Source: Vicugna pacos
Taxonomy: Eukaryota > Chordata > Mammalia > Artiodactyla > Camelidae
DNA length: 64,000 nt
NCBI RefSeq assembly: GCF_048564905.1
Contig: NC_132992.1
Location: forward strand, 95,989,001 to 96,053,000
Reading direction: 5' to 3'
In this document: piece after piece, positions 1 through 14,194 of the stretch
Layout: each line of letters opens with the position of its first letter
Position numbering within the stretch: position 1 is the first letter of the stretch
Notes under the pieces: model-generated
What the model was told of the DNA's origin: nothing
Databases searched by the model: none
The model's input: the letters and a program-made list of their open reading frames with translations, nothing else
Program-made: the position numbers and the translations under genes

Positions 1-275
1 TTCCACCTTGTAAGCTGGGAAGTTCATGTCTGAGCCCAACAGGGAGAAGCAAGGCCTCTTGTTCTTTCCTGGTAAGGACTCAGCCAATGAAAATCCATGA
101 ACTCCTGTTCACAGGAGCCCTCTCACCTCCCCTTTCATTCTGTAAAAGAGTCATGTCTCTGTTTTCACTGGGGACTTGCATGTGGCTCACCATGATGGCA
201 GACCCCAAACCATAATTCTTTTTAGGTCCCAAATAAACCCAGTTTTGTTATTGAGACAATGGGCAGTGTATTTTA
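1..275 (+). mobile_element. ERV1 LTR remnant (tail of an upstream copy)
   Basis: The right part of the LTR that ends the ERV1 fossil of each unit, with an aataaa signal. Cut by the window start. Fossil. Confidence 0.6.
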
Positions 276-1727
276 CATGAAAACACTTTACTTCCCATAA
301 CACTTTTTATTTTACTTTATTTACTTTTTATTTTCTGTTATTTTCTGAGCAGGTCACTGGGATGCACATGTTATCATAACTTCACAGACTTTCCTATCAG
401 CAACCCTGTGTAGGGGACAGCAGGGGGCCACGTCTAGGCTGCAGGAGGTGAGGGGAGGTGCAGACTAGCTGTGAGCCCCTGGGGGAGGGGTTGTGGATGC
501 TGGTGAATGTCTACCTGTTTGTGTTACTATGTGTCTGTTATACAAGTGGCATGTTGGATATATTAACATGAATTGAAAAATACCATCAAAATTAATCTAG
601 CTATAAGACAAATTTTTGTTATGTGTTTCATATGTTAAATGTCATTTCATATTCAGATTAAGTATTATTGCAAAGTGAAAATGTAAATTAGTTAATTAGG
701 TAGGATATTTTAAATATTAGATTAACCAAGTCCAGCCTTGGCCCTGTCTTGTCTTCTGGGGACTCAGGTGAAGAAGAGACACAGCCTCTCCCCAGTGCTG
801 GCTCTCTGTTCCTCTGTCCTCTTCCCTTGCAGGTCTGTGCTCAGGACCCTCTGGCCCACAACCAGCACACAGGGGTGATTAGGCTGTAAGGTGTCTGTGA
901 GTGAACTGAAGACTTAGGGTTAGTGTTTGTTGATGTTTTCATTCATTGATGATGATTCACATAGAGAAATTTACCTTCTGCATGTCAACATTTTTATGAA
1001 GTTGACGAGATACAAAGCTTTCTCTAAGAGTTTTTCCACATTATTGACATCTGAGGCTAGTTTCCTGTTGTGGGAGCTGCCGTGTGCAGTGTGGGTTGCA
1101 CGGCCACATTGAAGGACTCTGCCAACTAGGTAACTGGGTGCCTGCAGCCCACCCCACATGTGACAGCCCAGCCTGGCTCCAGACATTTCCAAATGTCCTC
1201 TGTGGAACAGAATGACTCCAGTGTCACACAGACATCAATTTCCAAATATACAAATTTCCTCATGCTATTCTAGGGAAAGGCACTGCAGGAAACAGCACTG
1301 GGGACCCTTTTGAGGATGAAATGCCTGGAAATACATTGAGGGTGGAGGACAGACTCCTCGTTCCACAGAAGTTTCATTTGTGTCATTAAGTATCTGTAAA
1401 CCTGACAACTAAAAGAGTGGGTAGTGACTAAATTTCAAATGAAAGTCCCATGAAGAAATGTTTCTTCTGTGTCTGGTCCTAAGATAAATGAGGAAAAAAA
1501 AGACAGACAATTCTGACTCCATGAAAAAGGCCCAAGTTCTGAAACAGGAAGCTTCCATGGAACCATTATGGATGGGCTTCCAAGGAAGACGGTGAACCAG
1601 CGGAGAATCCTCCGTCTCTGGGAGGGAACCCATCCACGGCTCCTTCTGCACCTGCCCTGAAATGGGTCCTCTTGTTTCCTCGTGACCCTGGGTGCCCCCT
1701 GGTGGCCTGAGCCCTCCCTGCAGGGTT

Positions 1728-1990
1728 GGTTGTGTCTGGGTCACCTGACTTCCCCTCCCTCACTCTGCCTCCTGGGACAATGACACATGGCTGTGTCCTC
1801 AGAGACCCCAGAGCTGTGCTGCAGGGAGAACAATTCCCCAATGTGTCTCTGGAGATGGAGGGGCCTTTTTGGAGACATAGGTTTTACACTGTGCTACCCC
1901 CAAACCCAAAGCACCCGAGTCACACAGTCCTTTCACTGGGGTGTGACAGACCCAGAGCCACCAGTAACCACTGTGTTTGATGGAGGTGGC
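1728..1990 (-). pseudogene. IGHV4-like V relic, unit A
   Basis: Aligns by eye with the IGHV4 exon at 47046-47355, from the RSS (heptamer-like CAGAGTG at 1761-1767) through framework 3 (shared blocks around gctgcagggagaac and ggagatggagg) to framework 2/CDR1 (agccaccagtaacc...gatggag). The framework-1 half and leader are not recognisable. No open V frame remains. It lies about 1.7 kb downstream of the VHH segment in transcriptional order. Confidence 0.7.
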
Positions 1991-4131
<2,141 letters not shown>

Positions 4132-4253
4132 GTCGAGTCGTCTGTGCTCAGTCCTGATCAGAGAATGGGAGCAGCTGGGAATCCCGGGCTGGGGCTCCAC
4201 TCCCAGAACTGCAGGTCCAGGGCTGGGTGGCTTTATCCTCAGAGGGAGGCCCT

Positions 4254-4261
4254 ATTTGCAT
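4254..4261 (-). promoter_or_regulatory. IgH octamer promoter, unit A VHH
   Basis: ATGCAAAT on the minus strand, 123 bp upstream of the leader ATG. A GATAAAG TATA-like element lies between them (about 4231-4237). The octamer binds Oct-1/Oct-2 with OBF-1 and drives B-cell-specific germline transcription in IGHV families. Confidence 0.9.
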
Positions 4262-4269
4262 GTCATCTC

Positions 4270-6400
4270 ACTACATAGCAAGTCAGAGCCTTGCTGGCCT
4301 CAGAGAGGGCCAGGCCCCTGAGCAGCTGTGAGAGTCTGTGGTTTGCTGGTGTTGGTAGCATTTGGAAATATCATGTTTATTGTGTGAGTTTTCAGGGTAA
4401 ACACTTAGAACCTGAATTGTTTTTACGTGTGCACACATTTTCTGTGATGTCGGTGCCAGAGTTCCTCCCACGTTGGTGATGTTCACAGCCCCCAGACGGG
4501 TAGCCCATTGTTGTCTGTGCTGGGACACATGTTAGGTGAAAGTTTGTCCAGCAGTTTCACCTGTTCTCCTCCTCTTGGGCATAAGTGATGCAGAGTCAGC
4601 ATCAAGGGAGTTTTGGACAAGAGTGGTCAGGTTTCCCAGACCCCCTTTGGTGATGAGTTTATGATGATTTTGACAGTTACTGTGTTGCCCAGTAATCTGT
4701 AAGCAGAGTTCATGAGGAGTGTTTTCAACAGTCTCTGCATTTCAATGCATTTCTATCACTAATAACATTCAAGAAAATGTCTTTACTTGTGATTGGGCTG
4801 TAATGAATACTTATTATATACTTTGTCATTTTGTTTTTATGCATGTTACAATCTATGTAATGTGCTATAAATCTCACCTCAGTGTTGCACTTTGAAATCT
4901 ACACATAGTGGGATGGAAAGTTTATGTGATGTGAGAAATGTGACCAATCCTCAACGTACCTGAGTTTGACGTCTCCAGCTGGCATGAGAGCTGGGAGAAG
5001 GTCCAACTGGAACTCTTGGAATGAACTGCAATATCCCAGGTGTTAAACTTCAGGGTGCGAACTGCCAGGTGTGAAGATTGAGGGTCATTCCCACCCAGAT
5101 TCAGACTCATCAATTTCAAACTGCTTCTTGCCCCACAACCACTCCCCACCCAGCTGTGCTGTCCTCTGACCACAGACCTGCAGCACCTGAAGGATTCTCG
5201 TCTAGATTCATCCATACAGGTGAGGGTCTTAGCTGTCAGAAGTAGGGAAGCACGACCAGGGGGGAGGTGGGTGATGAAACTGGCACTGAGCCCTCAGCCA
5301 TAGGGAAGTTCTGACAAGAGCCCAGGAACACTCGGGATGTGGGATCAGAATCCAAGGCTTCATCCTGACTTTGCAGCACTGTGCTCAGAAGGGCTGCGCT
5401 GCACCGAGGTTCACACGCTTCTGAGAATATTAATGTCAGAATCCTGGGTACAGATTCCACTGATGATGGGGAAGACATTGATTTTAATAAAAAATCCTAT
5501 TAGATATTTCTTTATAGAATTGGGTGATTTTGATAAAGAAAATTAGCTGATATTTTCCAAATTCAGAAGGATGATGGAAGTCCAGGAAGCCATCATCACA
5601 CACATAACCAGGGCTCCCGTCTGTGTACAGGGACACGCACACACACATGCACACACAGGTGCACATGCACATATATTCAGGGACCCACACTTTTCTATCG
5701 TATCTGCATCCAAGTCCTCCTCTGTCCAAGGTACTGTCTCTGACACACACAAGACATAATCCTGGGACAGGAAACTGCTGGAATCTGAGGAATCATGGAG
5801 GACCCTTATTTTCCAGTAATGACCGAGTGACTGTAGTTTTCTTCGATCCCATGACAAGGGCTTCAATGCTGGACTTAGTACCTCAGACGCCATCATACAC
5901 AGCCCTGCACTGAGCTCTGGGTTTACCCCTTGTTTCCACTTTACAGCATGTGTGAAGGCCCCACGAGCACCTGCTCACTGTGCTTTCAGGGAATGTGAGC
6001 TTTAATTTCACCTAGAGATACACCGACTATTGAAATTGCTGGTTTACTGGTGAGTTGTTCCTAAACCTTGTAGGAAAGTAGCAGTTTCCCATGGTGGGTG
6101 ATCCAATATTATTGTTCCATCAGCAGAATTTTGGTTTGTTACTAAATTCTCTTCATATTAGAAAATTATCACATTCTTTATCCCTTATTCTTCAGTCAAG
6201 TAGAGGGGTCTTGATAACACAGTCTCACCTGCATGTAGCTCTTTGTTCAGAACATCTGAATATGCTGGGAACAGCACAATTTCTCTCTCGATTCTGGGTT
6301 TAGCCACAGTGTGATCTCTGCTGCATCTCCAGGCTTAAATACAAAAACCTGCATAATCCAGATCTGGTGTGGAGTTTCCTACCAATGAGTGTCTTAATAA
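4270..6400. other. Non-coding spacer 5' of the VHH (unit A)
   Basis: Lies upstream of the V promoter and runs to the ERV 5' LTR-like segment. The same stretch is in B (14.2-16.38 kb), C (37.55-39.7 kb) and, more diverged, E (58.2-60.37 kb). Apart from the CA-rich tract I see nothing identifiable. The open frames of 60-126 codons found here are not preserved in all copies, so they are not genes. Confidence 0.6.
5632..5676. repeat. CA-rich tract, also at 15541-15588 and 38911-38955
   Basis: Short imperfect CA/TGCA-rich tract in the spacer 5' of the V gene, kept in units A, B and C. In E only a small remnant is left (~59.59 kb). It creates meaningless His/Thr-rich or Cys/Val-rich open frames on both strands. 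Confidence 0.8.
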
Positions 6401-6419
6401 GTGAGGTCATTTTTTGTCA

Positions 6420-9400
6420 TCCACAAGATTCACTTTTATTTCACCATGAAGTTGAAATCATAAACCCAGCATTGCCTGACTAGGGTATCCAGGCTTCTGA
6501 AACAAAACTGATCCAATCTCACAAACTGGGCAAAATAACAATAATACTGAATACACAGAAACCTCAGTTAAATAGAGTTTGGTGACAGCACGGTGGGCTC
6601 TCATGTCCTACCAGGAGAGCAGAGTCCAGCTGTGTGAAGAAGAAAGATGCCCTGTTCCCTCCTGGCAAGGACTCAGGCAGTGAGGGGTGGTCACAGCTCA
6701 GCCAGGGTGAAGCCCTGGGTGCCTTGTTCACTACAGCCCCTCCTCCAACATGCATTCCCATCTGCAAAATAGTTCTTATCCCTGTGGATGCTAAGAGCTG
6801 CAGGTGGCTCACTGTGATTCCTGGCACTGAACGCAAATCGTTGTTGATTCCAGATGAAAACACTTCTTTTTGCTGGAGAAATAACTGGCCATCTCTTTGC
6901 TTCAGGTCAACATTTTTATGGCCCTGATGGACTCAGACAAGTCCCCGTATGACTGTGAGGCTGCTGAGCAAACAGGTGTGGGACCCACACTGGGCCCAAG
7001 GCTGCGCCCTGTGTTTCTCCCAAACCCTGGATTTCGAGTCTAAATCATTCTCCTGGAGCCCAGCTTCCACATCTGTGCAGTAGGAAGCTCTGCAGGCTTT
7101 GTCTGAGAACTATTGTAAGGTGTGTCCTTCGTAGGTAGGACCTTGTACTGTATGCAAGTACTTGTTTAGCATTCAGTCTGAGTTTGAAATCAGGATGTTC
7201 CAGCTGGAAGTGGCCGGCCTTCCTCCCACTCCTTGGGAATAGGGGCTGTTCTGCTGGACCTGTGCTGAGCAGTCTTCGGCCTGGCTCCTTCAGGGCCTTT
7301 CCATTCTATAAACAGAGGAACAGGGTGGAAACCGTGTCCTCTCCAGGTTTTCTTAAGCTGACAAACCATGTCTCTCACACTACAGGAGTGTCACCTGAAG
7401 GAAGAATCTTTAAATTCTTAAACTTGAATTCCAGCAAATAAAACCCCAGAATACAACCCAAACCCCCTTAGCTTCTGCTATTGTTTCCCAACAGCCAGGA
7501 CACTGGGACAGAGATTGTCACAAATATGTGCACTTCGGGCTCCATCAGCCCTCAGACCAGCCTTCTCACATCCTCCTGATCCCAGTGATAGGCTCTGAGG
7601 GAACAGCTGGGCTCTCCCCAGTCCTTTCTCTCAATAGGCGTGGACAAGCATTTCTCCAGATTGGAAGTGTGTCTCCCCAAGTCATATTGGGCACTGGAGC
7701 CGGACACTCCCAGCTCATCCGAGCTACTGAAAGCAGCCCAGGCTCAGGGAACTAAAGCACCTCACCCAGTGGGGACCTGTGATGAGCCTCCAGGGGTCTC
7801 TGCCTCTGGACCTCCCCATTTTATTTAGGCCCTTTGAGAGATGCACACATTTTTTTCTTTAGTAACCCCACCCCTATCCATTTATTGAATGAGACTTCAC
7901 AGTGAAGCATCCTGCCACAGTTTCTGTCTCCCCCAAAGGGGGAAATGATTCTGGCATGTGAGAGCAGCCATCAGAGTATGTGTGAAATTAATAAAGTGGC
8001 CTTAAGACATCATTGATTTGTTTTGTCTCTGATGATACTACAGCTAATTGTACAAGCAGCGACCATTTTTCCTACTGAGTTAGTTACCACCTGTTTTTGG
8101 GCAAAATCTCCAAAACATTTTGGTAAAATTCACAGTGCAGCCTCCTTCAAGATTCAAACAGAATTGAACACCTTCCCAGGATTAATCAGTGCCCTACAGG
8201 GAAAGAAGACCTTCAGGCCATGAAACCCAGAAGAGCAGATTCCAAGGCTGAAAGCTTAACTGCCTCTTGTAGGTCTTTCTGAGATACTCTTGTTTTCCTG
8301 GAGAGAAAACCAAAAGGCCAAGGAGGGAGTGGTGCCCAGGACCTCGGATCAGCAAACTGCATTGAATATGGCTGAGCAATACTTCATCACATATGTGTTC
8401 CACGTGTACTTTAAATAGGGTAAAATAATGCCATCGGCAGCAAAACAAATGGGTATAAATACAATCATATTAAGTGAGATAAGTCAGATATCAGAACACT
8501 TATCCCATGATCTTACTGATATGTGGAAATAAGAAAATGCAAAGGACTCTTACTTACAAGACAAAAGTAGACTCATGGACCCAGAAAATGAACTATGTTC
8601 ACCAAAGTGCATAGGGCAGGGGAGGGATAAATTAAGAGTCTGGGATTCACAGATACACATGACCTTATGTAACACAGATATAAAACAAAGAGCTGCTGTA
8701 TAGTGTAGGGAACTGTGTTCTACGTTTTGTAACAACACATATGGAAAGAAATCTGAGAAAATATACCTACGTGTGTGCAGAACTGCATCTGTTTGCTATT
8801 AACCAAAAACTAACATTGGAAATGAAGCACGTGTCAAAAAAAGCAAAATAATTGCAAAGATAATAACAATAGTAAAGTGCACTTTAATCATTATCACCCT
8901 GTCGTCCCTAACCCTCCTGTGGTGCTAACATCCACTCCCACTGGAAGTGAGGCCTTTACTGTAACTGGTGTCCACTGTGCACTGGTTACTCTTCCAGCCG
9001 ATGGAGGTAGCCATTACCATTTAACCTTCAGTGGGAAGAGTAAAGCTCACCAGGACATTGAGAATCCTTCTCATTTCTGGAGCCACTGGAAGGCTGGTCT
9101 GGATGATGCAAAGTTTCTAGTGTTTCTGCTGGGCTGCTATATGTGGATAATTTACTTCCTTGCTCATCTTCTCAAACAATCTTGCAGGAAGACAGCATTC
9201 ACTTGTTACAAACATTTAGCCACTAAGGGACTAAATTTGGCTACAGAAATTGTGCAGCTTCCCAGTATCATATTTGATGTCTAGGGCATCTGTCGTCAGA
9301 ACAAGGCTCTACTTACACCCATGGTGTTTTTCCGCTTCCTAAATGCAACACTAATTGCCAAATGTGAGGGAATGTGGACGGCTAGCTGATTACTGCTGAA

Positions 9401-10250
9401 ACAGATTCCACATTTCTTTCTCAAGGAAAACCTAGATGAAGTTTTCTCAACACTGGCAATCCCAACTCCATTTTAAGGGAGGTACCAGAAGACAAAGATT
9501 CAAGTCCTTAAAGGAGCGTTTGAAGAGCCTGTCCTTCTGTGAGCAACCTGACTACCAGACCCCTTTCCCCTTTTTGTATAAAGGCAAGGGGCTGTCTTGG
9601 GGGTGTTGACCAAAACCACAGGGGCCTCCACAGACCTCTAGGGTTTTATAGCCGTGAGCCAGATGCTGTGGCACAGGGAGACTCCCACTGCCTTGGGGTC
9701 TGCATGGCCTCTGACCCTTTGTTCAGGTCGAAGCATCACAGTCAACATGTCTCAGTCTGCTGCCTCCCCTCCTAAGATGCCCTTTTGCTCCCTGGTCCTC
9801 ACAGAGCTGTGTTATGTTGTCTCAACTTCAGCATATCTACGCTTCTCCCCTCAGTCAGCAATGGAGTCCCTCGTGACTGTGTCACACCGAGTGACCACCT
9901 CCTGACTCCTGATCACCTACGTGAAGCCCCTCTAAGCAGCCTTTTCACAGTGGCTCTCAGGCTGGAGGACTGAAGCTTCTACCTTGTAACCTGGGAAATT
10001 CATGTCTGAGCCCAACAGGGAGAAGCAAGGCCTCCTCTTTTTTCCTGGTAAGGACTCAGCCTATGAAAATCCATGGACTCCTTTTCACAGGAGCCCTCTC
10101 ACCTCCCCTTTCATTCTGTAAAAGAGTCATGTCTCTGTTTTCACTGGGGACTTGCATGTGGCTCACCATGACGGCAGACCCCAAACCGTAATTCTCTGCT
10201 GATTCCAAATAAACCCATTTTTGCTATTAAAATCATTTGCAGTCTGTTTT
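6420..10250 (+). mobile_element. ERV1 (gammaretrovirus-like) fossil, units A/B boundary
   Basis: A 5' LTR-like segment (~6.42-6.89 kb) resembles a segment at the right end (~9.98-10.25 kb). Between them are a nucleocapsid-like zinc-knuckle and protease-like region (~7.45-7.75 kb) and further unassigned retroviral-looking sequence. Class I (ERV1). Broken many times, with large internal losses compared with unit B. It carries a later 5'-inverted LINE-1 (8362-8873). Old: the LTRs have diverged strongly, and the element predates the unit duplications. Confidence 0.6.
8362..8873 (+). mobile_element. L1: 5'-inverted LINE-1 3' end, unit A
   Basis: About 50 bp of antisense ORF2 end (atatggctgagcaatactt) is joined to a sense ORF2-end/3' UTR segment (from aataatgccat...) ending in an A-rich tail, the product expected from twin priming. 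It is flanked by aaactgca (8354-8361) and aaagtgca (8874-8881), an 8-bp target-site duplication with one mismatch. It lies inside the ERV1 fossil. Confidence 0.85.
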
Positions 10251-11679
10251 ATGTCAAAAACATTTAATTCCCATAACACTTATTTTATTTATTTTATTTA
10301 CTTTTTATATCTTATAATTGTCTGAGCAGGTCACTGGGGTTCACATGTGGTCCTACCTTCACAGACATTCCTAGCATCAACCCTGTGCGGGAGACAGCAG
10401 TGCACCACGTCTAGGCTGCAGGAGGTGAGGGGAGGTGCAGACTAGCTGTGAGCCCCTGGGGGAGAGGGTGTCGATGCTTGTGAAGCCCTGGCTGTTTCCG
10501 ACACAAAATATCTGTGATACAAATGGCATGTTTGGATATATTAACATGAATTGAAAAATTACATTCAAAATTATTCTAGATATAAGACAAGCATGTTAAA
10601 TATCAGTTAATATTGAGATTAATTATTAATGCAAAGTAAAAACCTAAAATAGCTGATATAGGTTGGATTTTAATGAATACTATAACAACCAGGTTCAGCC
10701 TTGCCCTGTCTTGTTTGGAGACTCAGGTGAAGCAGAGACACGGCCCCTCCCCAGTGCTGGCTCTCTGCTCCACGGTCCCCTTCGCTTGCAGGCCTGTGCT
10801 CAGGACCCTCCGGCCCACAACCAGCACACAGGGGTGATTAGGCTGTAAGGTGCCTGTGAGTGAACTGAAGACTCAGGGTTGGTGTTTGTTCATGGTTTCA
10901 TTCATTGATGATGATTCACATATAGAAATTTACCTTCTGCATGTCTACATTTTTATGAAGTTGATGAGATACAAAGCTTTCTCTCAGAGTATTTCCACAT
11001 TACTGACATTTGGGGCTAGTTTCCTTTTGTGGGAGCTGTCCTGTACAGTGTGGGATGCACAGCCACATTGAAGGACTCTGCCCACTAGGTAACTGGGTGC
11101 CTGCAGCCCACCCCACATGTGACAGCCCAGCCTGGCTCTAGACATTTCCATGTGTCCTCTGGGGGACAGAATGACTCCAGTGTCACACAGACATCAATTT
11201 CCAAATATACAACTTTCCTCGTGCTATTCTAGGGAAAGGCAATTCAGGAAACAGGACTGGGGACCCTGTTGAGGATGAAATGCCTGGAAATACATTGAGG
11301 GTGGAGGGCAGACTACAGGCTCCACAGAAGTTTCATTTGTATCATTAAGTATCTGTAAACCTGACAACTAAAAGAGTGGGTAGTGACTAAATTTCAAATG
11401 AAAGTCCCATGAAGAAAAGTTTCTTCTGTGTCTGGTCCTACAACAAATGAGGAAAAGAGGACAGACAATTCTGACTCCATGAAAAAAGCTCAAGTTCAGA
11501 AACAAGATGTTAGCCTGGAATCATTATGGGTGGGCTCCCAGGGAAGGTGATGGTCCAGTGGAGCATCCACAGTCTCTGGGAGGAAACCCCCCATGGCTTC
11601 TCCTGCACCTGCTCTGAAACTGTCCCTCTTGTTTCCTCATGACCCTGGGTGCCCCCTGGTGGCCTGAGCCCTCCCTGCA

Positions 11680-11930
11680 GGGCTGGTTTCATCTGGGCCA
11701 CCTTGGCCTCCCCTCACTCACTCTCCCTCCTGTGAGAGTGACACATAGCTGTGCCCTCGGAGACCCCAGAGCTGTGCTGCAGGGAAAACTCATCTCCAGT
11801 ATGTCTGTGGAGATGGAGGCGCCTTTTAAGAGACATAGACCATACACCCAAAGCAGGTGAGTTACCCAGTCCTTTCCCTGGGGTGTGACAGATCCCTCAG
11901 TAACCACTGTGTGTGATGGGGGGAGTCCCA
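11680..11930 (-). pseudogene. IGHV4-like V relic, unit B
   Basis: Paralogue of the relic at ~1.73 kb, same position in the unit. It keeps the 3' flank, framework-3 and framework-2 blocks, has a further internal deletion relative to unit A, and has no open V frame. Confidence 0.68.
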
Positions 11931-13465
11931 GAGACAGAGCAGGTGTGGGGGAGAGTCTTCAATAATCTTTGACCAACTCCTGCACCAGCACCCGTGACAG
12001 GACTCCTGGGGACTGGAAACACAGAGACACACTCACTTCACAGCACCATCCACAGAGGTCAGTGTTCCTCAGACCCAGGAGGTGCTCACAGCTGAGACGA
12101 GCCACCAAGAGGAGGAATGACCAGAAGGAGTCTGTGTCCCTTCGGATTAAACCTTCTGCTCTCAGAGAATCACGCCAGTGAAGATAAGAACCCTGACTCG
12201 AAGCTCACAAAGACCCTTTGACCATTCATCACTCAGGCTCCTTGAGATACGATTCTCCATGAGGTCTGGGCCTGCGGGATTCTGTGTCCATCTCTGCATG
12301 TCCCAGTTTTATCAAGAAACCTGCTGAGTCAGGTTAGTGAGATTCCTTACCTTGGAAATCTGATCACACTCAATATTTGATCTAATTCACCAAATCCACC
12401 ATCTCCCAGGGAACATCTGACCACCCTGGCCTCCTGTATCAAGAGTCCCCTGGAGACAGTCTGCCCAGAATCCCTCTGACCTTGAAGTCTCCTCACAGTC
12501 ACTTTCCACCGGGTCAGCATCGCCATCTTCTTGGCCATAAATCTCCATTTTACCGTCTGTGTTTGGAATTGAGCCAAGTTTTTAAGGCTGACACAAATAC
12601 CCAAAGTGAGATATCTATTATATTTATAAAAATAATGTTTGTTTTTTCAACAGTATTATCAAGCTCACAGGCCCCATCAGTATAGTTCATGCCTGTCTTG
12701 AGCTTGTCTGCCACAGATACTTTCTCCGTAACTCAGCTCACAGCACTTTGTGCTCAGGGACACTGGACCGCACTTCAGGACTGCACATGGGCCAATTTGA
12801 ACAGGAAAATTTCCTACATATACCAGAGAGTGTCAAAAACATGGCACTAACTGGACCTGGAAGGAGACTCATTTACGTGATGGGACTTGAAACAAGAGGG
12901 CAGAGCATCACCCCGACCGACCTCAGGTGGGAATGTTAGTGGGCTGGGGATTCAAAGTGCTGCCCACGTTGTAAATGTCCAGGAGTTCAGAAAAGGCAAC
13001 ATTTTTTGTTTTGGACTGGAAATAAATTTTGCCCAGATGTGATCTGTAGACCCCGGACTCCGTGAGCAATGAGGATCCCTGCACACACAGTCCTGGGCAG
13101 TCTGGAGCTGGCGTCTGTGATGTGCATCCTGCTCACTGCAAACCCTGTGTGCCCTTTGGCAGAAAGATGCAGGGTGTGCAGCCTCCTGCCCCGGGAGCAG
13201 AGACAAAGATGAGTAACTGTTTACACGTGTTTTACCAGTGCCTGTGCCTTCTCAGGGGATTCATCAGGTTTGAAAATTGCTGAGTCACCTTTAAAATTAT
13301 ACTAAAGTTTAACATTGTTTGGAGCTTTTTTTCAGTTGTAAAAATACATCCTGATTACAAATATTATTGTCAGAAAGCAACACATACCTCAACAATGAAA
13401 ATTTAGAATCCAGCAGAGGGTCTGTAGTAGAGTTGATGGGCGGGAAAAGGAAACCAAGGATTCTA

Positions 13466-14064
<599 letters not shown>

Positions 14065-14186
14065 GGTGAGTCGTCTGTGCTCAGTCCTGATCAGAGAATG
14101 GGAGCAGCTGGGAATCCCGGACTGGGGCTCCTCTCCCAGAGCTGCAGGGCCAGGGCCGGGTGGCTTTATCCTCAGAGGGAGGCCCT

Positions 14187-14194
14187 ATTTGCAT
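14187..14194 (-). promoter_or_regulatory. IgH octamer promoter, unit B VH
   Basis: ATGCAAAT on the minus strand, 123 bp upstream of the leader ATG, with the same GATAAAG TATA-like element between them as in unit A. Confidence 0.9.

Noticed and set aside
1761-1767. Heptamer-like CAGAGTG of the relic as a functional RSS
   Set aside because: The third base of CAC is changed, spacing to the nonamer-like block is about 25 bp, and the V exon is decayed.
5571-5913. His/Thr-rich and Cys/Val-rich frames at the CA-rich tract
   Set aside because: Low-complexity translation of a CA/TG repeat; the frames overlap on both strands.
4922-6863. Open frames of 60-117 codons identical between 4.9-6.9 kb and 38.2-40.1 kb, which might be taken for conserved genes
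   Set aside because: Their identity reflects the identical A/C DNA block on both strands and in all frames. The frames are not kept in B or E and have no splice, promoter or family support.
8877-9284. 135-codon plus-strand frame with a hydrophobic segment (also ~42.05-42.56 kb) as a membrane protein gene
   Set aside because: Lies within the ERV1 fossil, is not open in unit B, and has no independent gene signals.
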